From positions 1 through 64,000 of the forward strand of contig JBGPOS010000004.1 of the NCBI GenBank assembly GCA_041488155.1: a stretch of 64,000 bases of DNA, written 5' to 3'. Source of the stretch: JBGPOS01 sp041488155. GTDB lineage: Bacteria; Chloroflexota; Dehalococcoidia; Tepidiformales; Tepidiformaceae. The notes below the pieces were generated by a model. That model was not told the origin of the DNA. It saw only the letters and a list, made by a program, of their open reading frames with translations, and ran no database searches. Within the stretch, counting starts at the first letter, position 1; each line of letters opens with the position of its first letter. The position numbers and the translations under genes are program-made. Below are positions 32,770 through 41,138 of the stretch, in pieces.

Positions 32770-33492
32770 TCAGGCGGCCTCCGCTTCCGCCTCGAGGGAA
32801 TCGTCGCCCATGTTCTTCCAGCCCATCCACGCGAGTCCCATGACGAGGGCGCCCAGGCCTGGGCCGACGATGTAGATCCAGAAGTTCTTCCACTCGTTTG
32901 TGACCAGTGCGGGCCCGAAGGAGCGTGCCGGGTTCACCGAGGCTCCGGTCCACGGGACCGCCACGAAGTGGATGAGCATGATCGCGAAGCCGATCGCGAT
33001 TGGGGCGTTCATCCCCCACCCCTTCTTACTAACCGCCACATTGAAGACAACGAGGACAAGGAAGGCGGTGAGGACCGCCTCCAGGAGCAAGGCCTCTCCT
33101 TTGGCGATTCCGCCCCCGAGAGCGTGCCTGCCGAGGCCGCCTTCGAAGTCGTTCGGAATGCACCACTTGAGGAGCAAGGAACCGAGAGCTGCACCGGCCA
33201 ACTGGGCGACGATGTAACTTGCGCCGACCACTGGTTTGATGTTGCGCGAAACGAGCATCGCCAGCGTTACCGCGGGGTTGATGTGCCCGCCGCTAATGTT
33301 TGCCGTCCAGGCAACGGCGACAAGAATGCCCAGGCCGTGGGCGATGGCAATAGCCGTCAGGGTCGCCGCATCGAGCCCCCCCGAAATATTGACGGCGGCG
33401 ACAACCGCCCCCGTCCCGCAGAACACAAAGAACATCGTCGCCAGGAATTCGGCGATTACAGCCCGCTGTTCGTTTCGGGTCAGCATTTCCAT
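32770..33492 (-). CDS. MIP-family aquaporin (AqpZ-like water/glycerol channel)
   Basis: 240 aa with six membrane helices and the two half-helix NPA motifs GGHINPAVTLAM and GASVNPARSFGPAL. The second NPA is followed by Arg, as required for the selectivity filter. An Arg after SVNPA and a Trp-Thr around VPWTGA favour the water-selective AqpZ branch over GlpF, but this is not decisive. No glp genes are nearby. It is a normal-length, stand-alone gene. Confidence 0.9.
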   Translation of the reverse strand: MEMLTRNEQRAVIAEFLATMFFVFCGTGAVVAAVNISGGLDAATLTAIAIAHGLGILVAVAWTANISGGHINPAVTLAMLVSRNIKPVVGASYIVAQLAGAALGSLLLKWCIPNDFEGGLGRHALGGGIAKGEALLLEAVLTAFLVLVVFNVAVSKKGWGMNAPIAIGFAIMLIHFVAVPWTGASVNPARSFGPALVTNEWKNFWIYIVGPGLGALVMGLAWMGWKNMGDDSLEAEAEAA

Positions 33493-33609
33493 GACCGGTG
33501 TCCCCCGAGCGAAGAGCCCCGCCGGACCCTCTTCGGAACGAATCTAGGCGGCAAATGCTAATCTTGTCAAGCGCTTTAGCCGTTCCAGCTTGACCTTGAG
33601 AAGGCGCTG

Positions 33610-33741
33610 GTGGCTCAATGGTCTTCCGTGGCTACCGTGCCCACCCAGGTCTGCCCGCGCTGCGGCCAGGTGCTGCCCGACATCAAGGGCTCGCGCATCG
33701 CCGTCTGCCTGCGCTGCGGCTACAAGGACGATTGTTGCTGA
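33610..33741 (+). CDS. 43-aa zinc-ribbon protein
   Basis: GTG at 33610 follows AGAAGG by six bases; later in-frame GTG codons are alternatives. The peptide has two CxxC knuckles, VCPRCGQ and VCLRCGY, separated by 13 residues, and ends DDCC. This is a rubredoxin-like or zinc-ribbon fold of the kind found in many tiny hypothetical proteins. It sits between the divergent aquaporin and a convergent second zinc-ribbon gene. Function is unknown; a role in nucleic acid binding is the usual guess. Confidence 0.55.
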   Translation: MAQWSSVATVPTQVCPRCGQVLPDIKGSRIAVCLRCGYKDDCC

Positions 33742-33766
33742 TTGGAAGGTCTGTGGGGCCCGCTCG

Positions 33767-34042
33767 TCAGGCCGCCTGCCCCGGTTTGCCGTCGAGCGCT
33801 GCCAGTTGAGCCCTCATCCTTCGGATCCGCCGGATTCGGTGCGTCGACACCACCATCGACACGTCTTCGAGGAAGACCGGTCCGGCACATCGCCCGCAGC
33901 GGACCACGGTTGAGGGCTCTCTCTCCGCGGCCCGCTGTGCCGCGGAGACGCCTGCGACCGTAAGTGGGGCGCCGTTGACTCCGACCCATTCACCGCTGAT
34001 GAATCCGCAGTGCAGGCACTTCAATTCGCCCTTGACCAGCAT
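33767..34042 (-). CDS. Zinc-ribbon-containing protein of unknown function
   Basis: 91 aa from ATG at 34042, with GAGGA 8 bases upstream; ATG at 34090 would add 16 non-conserved residues. Two knuckles, KCLHCG and RCGRCAGPV, are separated by about 45 residues. A basic helical tail (HRIRRIRRMRAQLAALDG) follows. I do not recognise the family. It converges on the tiny 43-aa zinc-ribbon gene. Confidence 0.6.
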   Translation of the reverse strand: MLVKGELKCLHCGFISGEWVGVNGAPLTVAGVSAAQRAAEREPSTVVRCGRCAGPVFLEDVSMVVSTHRIRRIRRMRAQLAALDGKPGQAA

Positions 34043-34160
34043 CTCGTTTGTCCTCGCCGGCGATGTCGGCCCGGCCGGGGCCTTCACCATTTATCTACGG
34101 CAGAGGTAGACCAACTGCGCATTCCCGCGCGGTCAATCGGGGCGAGAAGATCCTGGTGAC

Positions 34161-34979
34161 TTACTCGTGCGTAACTTCTTCGATCCGGAACTGGATCAGC
34201 CCCGACGGTGCGGCAACCCGGACCTCGTCACCTGGGCGCCGGCCGAGTAATTCCCTACCCACCGGCGACTCCACCGAGATCCTCTGATCTCCGGCGTTCG
34301 CCTCGCGTGCGCCGACGAGTTTATAAATAGACTGTCTCCCGGTATCAAGCCGCGTGACCGTCACCGTCGACCCAAGGGCGGAGCGGTCGTGGGACTGCCG
34401 CTCGACCACAACCGCACGCTTGAGTGAGTTCTCCAGCCTCTTGCGGCGCTGTTCGTTGAACGCGAGCGCCTCGCGGGCGGCTTCAAGCGGGGCGTTTTCG
34501 CGAAAGTCCTTGTCCTCCCGGGCGTGGGCGATAGCCTGGATGAGATCCGGCGTCTCTGCGGTTAGCACGGCGAGCTCACTCCGCAGCGTTTCGATGCCTT
34601 CCGCGGTCATTTCAAGGGGAGACTGCTCGACCCGGACGGCGTTCGAACCCGCCGCCCGGCCACCAGAGCGTCTGACCCGAACGTGGATGCCGTAGTTCGT
34701 GGCCGTGTAGTTGCGCTTGCGCAGAAACTGAAACCACAACTTGAGGGCGCTCACCCTGTCGGGCGCGTTCGGGTCGGAAGGTTTGATTTGGCTCTCGACG
34801 TAGGATTCGACGCGGCTTCCACTGAGCATCGCGACGGGCATCCGCTCGCCCGCGTGTTCAACGTACCGCCTGACGAACGTCTCCTGTGCATGTCTCTGAT
34901 CGGGCTTTAGTGTTTCGAGGTAGTCATTCAGGGCTTCGCTCAGCGTCGCCTGAGTGCGGTCGAGCGCCTCATTCGTCAT
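34161..34979 (-). CDS. GreA/GreB-type transcript cleavage factor fused to an N-terminal recombinase-core-like domain
   Basis: 272 aa, against about 158 for GreA. Residues 1-105 resemble the SAM-like core-binding domain of tyrosine recombinases (LSEALNDYLETLKPDQRH, then GSRVESYVESQI and ALKLWFQFLRKRNY), but there is no catalytic domain. Residues about 120-195 form the GreA coiled coil, and KDFREN (Asp158, Glu161) keeps the acidic tip that activates RNA cleavage. Residues 200-272 are the FKBP-like RNA polymerase-binding domain (DTGRQSIYKLVGA). It probably rescues backtracked polymerase; the added domain may tether it to DNA. Only 23 bases separate it from rsmG. Confidence 0.85.
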   Translation of the reverse strand: MTNEALDRTQATLSEALNDYLETLKPDQRHAQETFVRRYVEHAGERMPVAMLSGSRVESYVESQIKPSDPNAPDRVSALKLWFQFLRKRNYTATNYGIHVRVRRSGGRAAGSNAVRVEQSPLEMTAEGIETLRSELAVLTAETPDLIQAIAHAREDKDFRENAPLEAAREALAFNEQRRKRLENSLKRAVVVERQSHDRSALGSTVTVTRLDTGRQSIYKLVGAREANAGDQRISVESPVGRELLGRRPGDEVRVAAPSGLIQFRIEEVTHE

Positions 34980-35002
34980 AAGCGCAGCTTATCATCGATT
35001 GG

Positions 35003-35734
35003 GTGAGCGTGCGCTCGGACGATGGCTTGGCTCTGGACTGGGACGGCCTGCGGGTGCTGTTCCCGGAATTCGAAGATCCCGGCCGCTGGCTGGTCCTCCT
35101 GCGCCGTCACGCTGCTCTTCTCGAACAGGCGGCGCCGCGCGTACGCGTGACCTCGGTGCCTCCCGAACTGGCCATCCGCCGGCACTACGCGGAGTCCCTC
35201 GAACTGCTCCGCATCCTGCTCCAGGAGACGACCGCGGCCTCGGTCGGCGATGTCGGAAGCGGCGGCGGGTTTCCCGGCCTTGTGATGGCCTGCCTGCTGC
35301 CGGGAGCGGCCTTCCACCTTGTGGAGCCCCACAAGAAGCGCGCGCACCTTCTGCAGGAGATGTGCGACGCCCTCGAGTTGACCAACGTAACCGTCTTTCC
35401 CGTCCGTGCCGAGGAGGCGGGGCGGGGTCCCCTCCGCGATTCGCTTCCGCTCGTCACTGCCCGGGCGGTCGCTGCGACGCGAGTGCTGGTCGAATACACT
35501 GCTCCGCTCGTTGCTGCCGGGGGAATGATCTTGCTGCCCAAAGGAAGCGGCTTCCAGGACGAGCTCATCGCGGCGGGCGGGGCTATCTCCGCGCTCAACT
35601 GTCGGCTGGAACGGGTCGTAGAGCTGCGACCCGAGATCAGCCCGCACGCGGTCGTCGTGGTGCTACAGAAGCTGAATGAGACGCCTTTGCGCTATCCTCG
35701 GCGGCCCGGGATGGCGGAAAAGCGGCCAATTTGA
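35003..35734 (+). CDS. rsmG: 16S rRNA (guanine-527-N7)-methyltransferase
   Basis: 243 aa from GTG at 35003. The SAM motif is VGDVGSGGGFPGL, followed by VEPHKKRAHLLQEMCDAL, as in RsmG/GidB. RHYAESLELL upstream and VTARAVA, typical of the family, follow. RsmG methylates G527 of 16S rRNA. It is divergent from the GreA-fusion gene with 23 bases between the starts. That is too short for two full promoters, so one of the assigned starts may be too far upstream. Confidence 0.9.
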   Translation: MSVRSDDGLALDWDGLRVLFPEFEDPGRWLVLLRRHAALLEQAAPRVRVTSVPPELAIRRHYAESLELLRILLQETTAASVGDVGSGGGFPGLVMACLLPGAAFHLVEPHKKRAHLLQEMCDALELTNVTVFPVRAEEAGRGPLRDSLPLVTARAVAATRVLVEYTAPLVAAGGMILLPKGSGFQDELIAAGGAISALNCRLERVVELRPEISPHAVVVVLQKLNETPLRYPRRPGMAEKRPI

Positions 35735-35784
35735 AAAACATTAAGGCGATTATTCCCATAAGCCGTTCCAATTGAGGGAAGCTG

Positions 35785-35798
35785 TGCTATAGTTCGCC
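35785..35798 (+). promoter_or_regulatory. Extended -10 promoter element ahead of the Yip1-family gene
   Basis: TGCTATAGTTCGCC: an extended -10 (TGnTATAGT) with no good -35. The same 14 bases recur at 41085-41098 ahead of an ABC transporter. Both lie in gaps between genes and both precede membrane-protein genes. Confidence 0.5.
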
Positions 35799-35886
35799 CG
35801 ATCACCGGGGAACTCCGGAAGTGGGACCAGGGACTCAGGCCGGTCGCCTGTTCGGATGCGCGCCCCGGAGTCATGCAGGAGGCAGC

Positions 35887-36555
35887 ATGGATCCCAACGC
35901 GATTCTCAATCGAATTATGCGGTTGGCCCGGCTCGACACGGGCGTGTTCGACGAGGTGCGCGACGATCAGCGCGAACTCGTGCCCGCGATCGCGATCGTG
36001 GCTATCAGTGCGCTACTCGCCGCGCTAGGGGGCTGGCTTTGGCTCCTGTTCGATGCGCCGAGCGGGGCGAAGGTGGACTTCGGCAACGTCTTCGTGAAGA
36101 TCATCCTCATGGGCACGGTCTTCACCGTCGTGCTCTGGGCCGTATGGGCAGCCGTCACCTACGTGGTGCTCGTGCAGTTCTACAAAGAACAGGCTGACCT
36201 CCAGATGCTCCTGCGGACGATGGGCTACGCAGCCTTCCCGCTGAGCCTCTCCCTCCTCATGTTCGTCCCCGGCCTGAGCCTTGGGTTCGCCGTTGGCGCC
36301 CTCGTGCTCTGGTTCGTGATGAGTACCTACGCGGTCCAATCGACGACATCAGGCCAATCAAACCACGTGGTAATCGCGAACGCGGCCGGCTTCCTTGTGT
36401 TTGCGCTCGTTATGGCGCTGCTCGCCCGCTCTACCGGAATGGGTACGAGCGTCTTCCTCTCCGAGCGGCACGCCCAAGAAGAAGGCAAGTACTATAAGGC
36501 CGACGTGCCTGACATCGCGTCGAAGCTCAACGACCTCTTCAACCAATCGAAGTAG
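35887..36555 (+). CDS. Yip1-domain integral membrane protein
   Basis: 222 aa from ATG at 35887, with AGGAGG six bases upstream. A short cytoplasmic start (MDPNAILNRIMRLARLDTGVFDEVRDD) precedes five hydrophobic helices. YKEQADLQMLLRTMGYAAFPL matches the conserved loop of bacterial YIP1/DUF1282 proteins. Function is unknown; some family members link to membrane trafficking-like or envelope roles. It has an extended -10 promoter upstream and a strong terminator downstream, so it is a single-gene unit. Confidence 0.82.
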   Translation: MDPNAILNRIMRLARLDTGVFDEVRDDQRELVPAIAIVAISALLAALGGWLWLLFDAPSGAKVDFGNVFVKIILMGTVFTVVLWAVWAAVTYVVLVQFYKEQADLQMLLRTMGYAAFPLSLSLLMFVPGLSLGFAVGALVLWFVMSTYAVQSTTSGQSNHVVIANAAGFLVFALVMALLARSTGMGTSVFLSERHAQEEGKYYKADVPDIASKLNDLFNQSK

Positions 36556-36592
36556 TCGTTTCGCTCAGCCGGCCGAATCGATCACCTGCAAG

Positions 36593-36620
36593 AGAGCCAG
36601 CCCCGAGGGGCTGGCTCTTT
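36593..36620 (+). terminator. Strong intrinsic terminator after the Yip1 gene
   Basis: AGAGCCAGCCCC and GGGGCTGGCTCT form a 12-bp stem with a tiny loop, followed by TTTGT. Confidence 0.85.
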
Positions 36621-36673
36621 GTCGCGGCGCCCGGTTTCGCAGCGCCGCCCGTGCCGGGTAGTCTTTATCTCTC

Positions 36674-37912
36674 GTGACTGCGCAGCCCCTGCCCCTCGAC
36701 CGGCGCAACGTCTGGCTCTACTACGCCTTCGGCTTCTTCATGGACTTCGCGCTCTGGGCCGGGGTCTGGATCAAGTACCTGATCGATGTGCGCGGCTTCG
36801 AACTCAAGTGGCTGCTGTTCATGGACCTCCCCTTCTGGCTCCTCGTGGCCGTGCTCCAGGCCCCGACGGGCGCCCTCGCCGATCACATCGGCCGCCGCAA
36901 GGTGCTGGTCCTCGGCGCCGTCCTTTTTTCGATCACCGTCCTGGGCTTCGGCCTCACCACGAACTACTGGATGCTGTTCTTCGACTACGTGATCTGGGCG
37001 TTCGCAATGTCGCTGCGGAGTGGCACCGACCAGGCGCTCATTTACGACTCGCTCAAGGCGAGCGGCCACGAGAGCCGGTTCCAGCGCATCGTCGCCCGAG
37101 GGTTCGCCTCCACCCTGATTGCCGGGATGGTCGGAGTAGCCCTCGGGGGCGTGCTCGCCGATCGATTCGGGCTCGCCCTGATGGTCCAGGTAAGCGCTAT
37201 CCCACCCCTGCTGGCGGCCTGCGTCGCCTTCGCCATGCGCGAGCCGCCGGTGCGGCGCGAAGAGCGCCACTACTGGCGCAGCCTGGGCGCCGGGCTGACG
37301 TTCGCCTGGAAGCAGCCCCAGCTGCGCTACACACTGCTGATTGGCTCCGTGCTTCTGACCGGGACGTTCGGCCCGGTCATCCTTGTGCAGCCGTTCCTTC
37401 TCAACCACGACGTGTCCACTGCCCTCTATGGGATCTACCAGGCGCCCCTGCGATTGACCTCCGTCGTGGCAGCGCTCCTTGCTGGCTGGGTAGGGAGCCG
37501 GACGCAGACCGGCCGCATCATCGTCCTAGCCTGCGCGACGATCATCACGGCCTATATCGGGCTCGCGGCTGTGCCTTACACCGCCGCGTTTGTGTTGTTC
37601 GCACTGCCGTCCCTCGTCTCCGGCCTCACGAACCCGATCATCAGCGGCCATCTCAACGAACGCATCCCCAGCGAGCGCCGGGCGACCGTCCTGAGTGTCA
37701 TGCAGCTCTGCTTCAGCCTCCAGGTCGCGTTCTTCGAACCGGCGCTTGGCTACTTCGCCGACGACATCTCGCTCAAGGCCGCCTTCGCCTTCGCCGGCGC
37801 CTATTTCCTGGTGCTCATGCCCCCGCTCCTCATCCTCTGGCGTCGAGCGCACGGATTGGAGCGATCGGAGAGTGTAGCGGTCGTAGTCGCCGAGTCCGCT
37901 GGCGGCGGCTGA
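36674..37912 (+). CDS. MFS transporter
   Basis: 412 aa from GTG at 36674 with about twelve membrane helices. Loop 2-3 carries GALADHIGRRKVLVLGAV, a good motif A. The central loop (MREPPVRREERHYWRSLG) joins the halves. It belongs to the general drug/sugar efflux branch; the substrate is unknown. It ends 3 bases from the stop of the convergent esterase gene. It is unrelated in detail to the MFS gene at 5541. Confidence 0.85.
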   Translation: MTAQPLPLDRRNVWLYYAFGFFMDFALWAGVWIKYLIDVRGFELKWLLFMDLPFWLLVAVLQAPTGALADHIGRRKVLVLGAVLFSITVLGFGLTTNYWMLFFDYVIWAFAMSLRSGTDQALIYDSLKASGHESRFQRIVARGFASTLIAGMVGVALGGVLADRFGLALMVQVSAIPPLLAACVAFAMREPPVRREERHYWRSLGAGLTFAWKQPQLRYTLLIGSVLLTGTFGPVILVQPFLLNHDVSTALYGIYQAPLRLTSVVAALLAGWVGSRTQTGRIIVLACATIITAYIGLAAVPYTAAFVLFALPSLVSGLTNPIISGHLNERIPSERRATVLSVMQLCFSLQVAFFEPALGYFADDISLKAAFAFAGAYFLVLMPPLLILWRRAHGLERSESVAVVVAESAGGG

Positions 37913-37915
37913 CCC

Positions 37916-38857
37916 TCAGGCCAGGGCCTGTTTCAGGGCCTCGCAGGCCTCCGCGACGCCGCGCTTGCCGCCGTCGAGCATCGCACTCAGTTGCAGGAAC
38001 ACGTGAGGCATGTCCTCGTACACGCTGAGCTTCGCCGGGACGCCGGCGTCCTTGAGCCTGGCGGCGAAGGCCTTCGAGTCGTCGAGTAGCGGGTCGAGGG
38101 TGCCCACGATGAGATGCGCTGGCGGCAGCCCGCGAAGGTCTCCAAACAGCGGCGCCACGTAGGGGTCCTTATCGCTCGCTCCCCCGGAGAGGTAATGGTC
38201 CCAGAACCAGATCATCGCCTGCCGGGTGAGGATCTTGCCCTCTCCGTTCGACACAACGGAGCCCCGGTCGACGTTGTGTTCGAACGCGCCGTAAAGCAGG
38301 AGCTGGAGTTTCGCCGAGGGGCCGCCTTCGTCTCGCAGGCGCAGCGCCGCAGCAGCAGTGAGGTTCCCTCCGGCCGAATCACCACCGATTGCGAACCGCG
38401 AGCCGTCGGCGTTCATCTCACCGGCGTGAGCTACCGCCCAGCGTATCGCCGCAACGCAATCGTCCAGCGAAGCCGGAGCGGGGTGCTCCGGTGCGAGCCG
38501 GTAATGGACGCTCACGACTACCACTCCAGCCCCTTCGGCGAGCTCGGCGCAGAGCTTCTGGTGGGTGCCCGGGCTGCCGATCACCCAGCCACCCCCGTGG
38601 AGGTACACGAGAAGGGGAAACGGTCCGCCCCCCCTTGGCGTGAAAACCTTAACTGGGATCTCGCCGGCCGGGCCGGGAAACGCCCTGTCGGCGATGGCGA
38701 CTGACGCCGGCATCGGCGCGTTGAAGGCGGCGAACGCGGTCTCAGCTCCGGCGCGGGCGAGCGCGGCGGGCTGTTCCCACATTGGCGGCACGTTCGCGAC
38801 CTGTGCCTGCGCCGCCATCATTTGCAGCAATCCTTCAACCTGCGGGTCCATGAGCAT
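37916..38857 (-). CDS. Alpha/beta hydrolase, hormone-sensitive-lipase (HSL) family esterase
   Basis: 313 aa. The oxyanion motif YLHGGGWVIGS and the nucleophile elbow GGDSAGGNL are the HSL signature. The Asp in VGTLDPLLDD and the His in EDMPHVFLQL complete the triad. Such enzymes hydrolyse short-chain esters and some lactones. No signal peptide is present. The N-terminal cap (about 1-50) is Ala-rich and variable. The ATG at 38857 is followed by MDPQVEGLLQMM. Confidence 0.88.
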   Translation of the reverse strand: MLMDPQVEGLLQMMAAQAQVANVPPMWEQPAALARAGAETAFAAFNAPMPASVAIADRAFPGPAGEIPVKVFTPRGGGPFPLLVYLHGGGWVIGSPGTHQKLCAELAEGAGVVVVSVHYRLAPEHPAPASLDDCVAAIRWAVAHAGEMNADGSRFAIGGDSAGGNLTAAAALRLRDEGGPSAKLQLLLYGAFEHNVDRGSVVSNGEGKILTRQAMIWFWDHYLSGGASDKDPYVAPLFGDLRGLPPAHLIVGTLDPLLDDSKAFAARLKDAGVPAKLSVYEDMPHVFLQLSAMLDGGKRGVAEACEALKQALA

Positions 38858-38910
38858 CCCTCCGGGTCATCACGGCGGGGTCTGATTGACCCGCCAGGCG
38901 AGACCGAATC

Positions 38911-39330
38911 CTAGTGGAAGAACTCGACAACCGCGAACCCGCGCACCGATGGCTCCCCCTGCTCGTTCTGGATGGTTACGTCGATGTCGGCCCGGCGGCG
39001 GCCCGCTTCTTCGTAGACCCGCGCGATCTGGCCCAGGATCGTCATCGGCCGGTTGGTGATGTCGGGCCTCCGGTGCGCAGCGCGGACGTGGCGCACAAAG
39101 CCGGCGTCGCCCAGCCACTCAGCCACAGCGCGGTAGATGAGCCCAAGCTTCAGCGGGCCCGGCACGAGCGTCCCGGGCATCCCCTGCGCTCGCGCTGCCT
39201 CGATGTCGTAGAAAAAGGCCGGGAAGTTCCAGGTCATGCCGCAGAAGCGGATCACCTGGCGCAGATCGGGCGTCAGTTGGAGCGGCGTGATGGCGTCGCC
39301 TTCCCGGACGGAGTCTGCGGAGACGCTCAC
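38911..39330 (-). CDS. MaoC-like hot-dog dehydratase subunit (HadB-like)
   Basis: 139 aa from GTG at 39330, overlapping the preceding stop by four bases. It reads REGDAITPLQL, then FFYDIEAARAQGMPGTLVPG, a MaoC hydratase-2 motif region, and ends FAVVEFFH. It lacks a classical Asp-His pair in the segment I can see, or carries it in WNFPAFFYD. With the gene upstream it probably forms a heterodimeric dehydratase like mycobacterial HadAB, acting on 3-hydroxyacyl thioesters. Confidence 0.7.
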   Translation of the reverse strand: MSVSADSVREGDAITPLQLTPDLRQVIRFCGMTWNFPAFFYDIEAARAQGMPGTLVPGPLKLGLIYRAVAEWLGDAGFVRHVRAAHRRPDITNRPMTILGQIARVYEEAGRRRADIDVTIQNEQGEPSVRGFAVVEFFH

Positions 39331-39788
39331 GCGGACTCTCCGTCCCGGGCGTTCGCCGTGTCGTACTGCATCAGCGTCCGGGCGCTGCGCGCCACGACTT
39401 CGCCCGACTCGTCCCGAAACTCCGTCTCCGACCGGAAGTAGAGGCCGTAACCGAAGCGGCCACCGAATCGTTCGGTGATGTCGGCGAGACGGCCGCTGAC
39501 GGTCAGCTCCTCGCCGAGCCGCAGGGGCCGATCGAATTGCCATTCGTTGCTGATGAGCAGGCTGTCCGGGAGGACATCCGGGAGGTCCATGCGGTCGCTT
39601 TCGCCTTCGAGGGCAGCCAGGACGAAACCCGGGACGGGTTCGCCGTCGCCCGGAGCGGCCTGGCCTTCGCCCAGGTAGATATCCATCGTCCGCTCCACCG
39701 CGCGCCTCGTGACTCGAACGGGCAGGGCCGGAGTCGTCCGGCCGATAAGCGAGCGTACGTCGGGAGTGAGGAGGGACTCTTCGGGCAC
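39327..39788 (-). CDS. MaoC-like dehydratase N-terminal-type subunit (HadA-like)
   Basis: 153 aa from GTG at 39788. The hot-dog segment is RPLRLGEELTVSGRLADITE, with RFGYGLYFRSETEF after it, as in the FAS1 dehydratase-type N-terminal domain that pairs with MaoC partners. It is coupled to the next gene by a 4-base overlap. The pair is divergent from the cysteine desulfurase gene, with no other fatty-acid genes nearby except the acyl-CoA ligase at 42991. Confidence 0.72.
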   Translation of the reverse strand: MPEESLLTPDVRSLIGRTTPALPVRVTRRAVERTMDIYLGEGQAAPGDGEPVPGFVLAALEGESDRMDLPDVLPDSLLISNEWQFDRPLRLGEELTVSGRLADITERFGGRFGYGLYFRSETEFRDESGEVVARSARTLMQYDTANARDGESA

Positions 39789-39859
39789 CGCCAGAGACTA
39801 CCCCCGATGACACCTCGCCTCAAACGGCGGCCGTCCGCGTTTGCTACGCTTGGTGCGAC

Positions 39860-41050
39860 GTGATTTACCTCGACCATGCCGCGACCGCACCACTTCACCC
39901 CATCGCGCGTGAAGCGATGATGCCCTTTCTCACGGGGACCTTCGGGAACCCAAGCGGTCTCTACGAGGTCGGCCGCGACGCCCAGGCTGCGGTGGACCGC
40001 TCGCGCCAACGCGTCGCCGCCTGCCTCGGCGCCCGCCCCTCCGAGGTCCTCTTTACTAGCGGCGGCACGGAGAGTATCAACTCCGCGATCTTCGGGATCG
40101 CCTATGCCATGCGGCGAGCCGGCGCCGGAGACCACGTCATCACGAGCGCCATTGAGCACCACGCCGGGCTCCACTGCGCCCAGCACCTCGAGGAGCTCGG
40201 CTTCGAAGTCACCTACATCGGCTGCGACCCTCACGGCCGTGTGAGCGTCCAGGAGTTCGAGGCCGCGCTGAGGCCTGAAACCGTCCTGGCGAGCGTCATG
40301 CTCGCAAATAACGAGGTAGGGACTATCCAGCCGATCGCGGATCTCGCCGCGGCGATCCGGCGCTACAGCCACACCCGGCGCCATCGGGTGCTGCTCCACG
40401 CCGACGCCGTCCAGGCCCCCGGTTGGATGCGCCTCGACATGGACTCTCTCGGGGTCGACGCACTCAGCCTCTCCTCGCACAAGTTCGGCGGCCCAAAGGG
40501 CAGCGGCGTCCTCTACCTGCGCCGGGCGACGCCGTTTCGTCCTCTCCTCCATGGCGGTGGCCAGGAGATGCAGAAGCGGGCGGGCAGCGAAAACGTAGCC
40601 GGCATCGTGGGCACAGCGGCCGCGTTCGAGCTGGCCTCGCAGGGGGTGGCGGCACGCGCCGCCCGCGTCCGTGCCCTCCGCGAGCGGCTCCGCGACGGCA
40701 TCCTGGCATCCATTCCCGACGCACTGGTCAACGGCTGCCAGGAGAATTGCCTCCCCAACAACCTCAACGTCTCCTTCAACGGCGTCGAAAGCGACGTGCT
40801 CGTCGCCAGGCTCGACCGTCGTGGCATAGCCGCGAGTTCCGGCAGTGCCTGTTCGAACTCGACCTGGGAGCCTTCACACGTCCTGATGGCGATGGGTGTC
40901 CCGATCCGCCAGGCCGTCGGTAGCGTGCGCTTCAGCCTCGGTGAAAGCACAACCGAAGGCGAGATCGATACCGTCCTCCAGGTCCTACCCGGCGAGGCCG
41001 ATGCTGCACGAGCAGACTCATCAGCCCTCGCCCACGTCACGGTCGACTAG
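39860..41050 (+). CDS. Cysteine desulfurase (NifS/IscS family)
   Basis: 396 aa from GTG at 39860. It starts IYLDHAATAPLHPIAREAM, with the PLP-site motifs SGGTESINSAI, SAIEHHAG, ANNEVGTIQPI, HADAVQAPG and the Schiff-base Lys in LSSHKFGGPKG. The active-site Cys is in ASSGSACSNSTWEPS. The short Cys loop and NifS-like spacing fit class I enzymes that supply sulfur for Fe-S clusters or thiolated tRNA. No iscU or mnmA is adjacent. Confidence 0.92.
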   Translation: MIYLDHAATAPLHPIAREAMMPFLTGTFGNPSGLYEVGRDAQAAVDRSRQRVAACLGARPSEVLFTSGGTESINSAIFGIAYAMRRAGAGDHVITSAIEHHAGLHCAQHLEELGFEVTYIGCDPHGRVSVQEFEAALRPETVLASVMLANNEVGTIQPIADLAAAIRRYSHTRRHRVLLHADAVQAPGWMRLDMDSLGVDALSLSSHKFGGPKGSGVLYLRRATPFRPLLHGGGQEMQKRAGSENVAGIVGTAAAFELASQGVAARAARVRALRERLRDGILASIPDALVNGCQENCLPNNLNVSFNGVESDVLVARLDRRGIAASSGSACSNSTWEPSHVLMAMGVPIRQAVGSVRFSLGESTTEGEIDTVLQVLPGEADAARADSSALAHVTVD

Positions 41051-41084
41051 TTGTTCAGCGCGGCGGCGCTACTCACACAGCACT

Positions 41085-41098
41085 TGCTATAGTTCGCC
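41085..41098 (+). promoter_or_regulatory. Extended -10 promoter element ahead of ABC exporter
   Basis: TGCTATAGTTCGCC, identical over 14 bases to 35785-35798. It lies 41 bases before the assigned TTG start, with no recognisable -35. Confidence 0.5.
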
Positions 41099-41138
41099 GG
41101 CGAGTCGCCCAACGGCCACGGGCGGGGAGGATCAGCTC

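Noticed and set aside
40896..41138. N-terminal extension of the ABC ATPase frame
   Set aside because: It overlaps the cysteine desulfurase gene and contains the promoter-like element. The TTG with GGGGAGG fits the family start.
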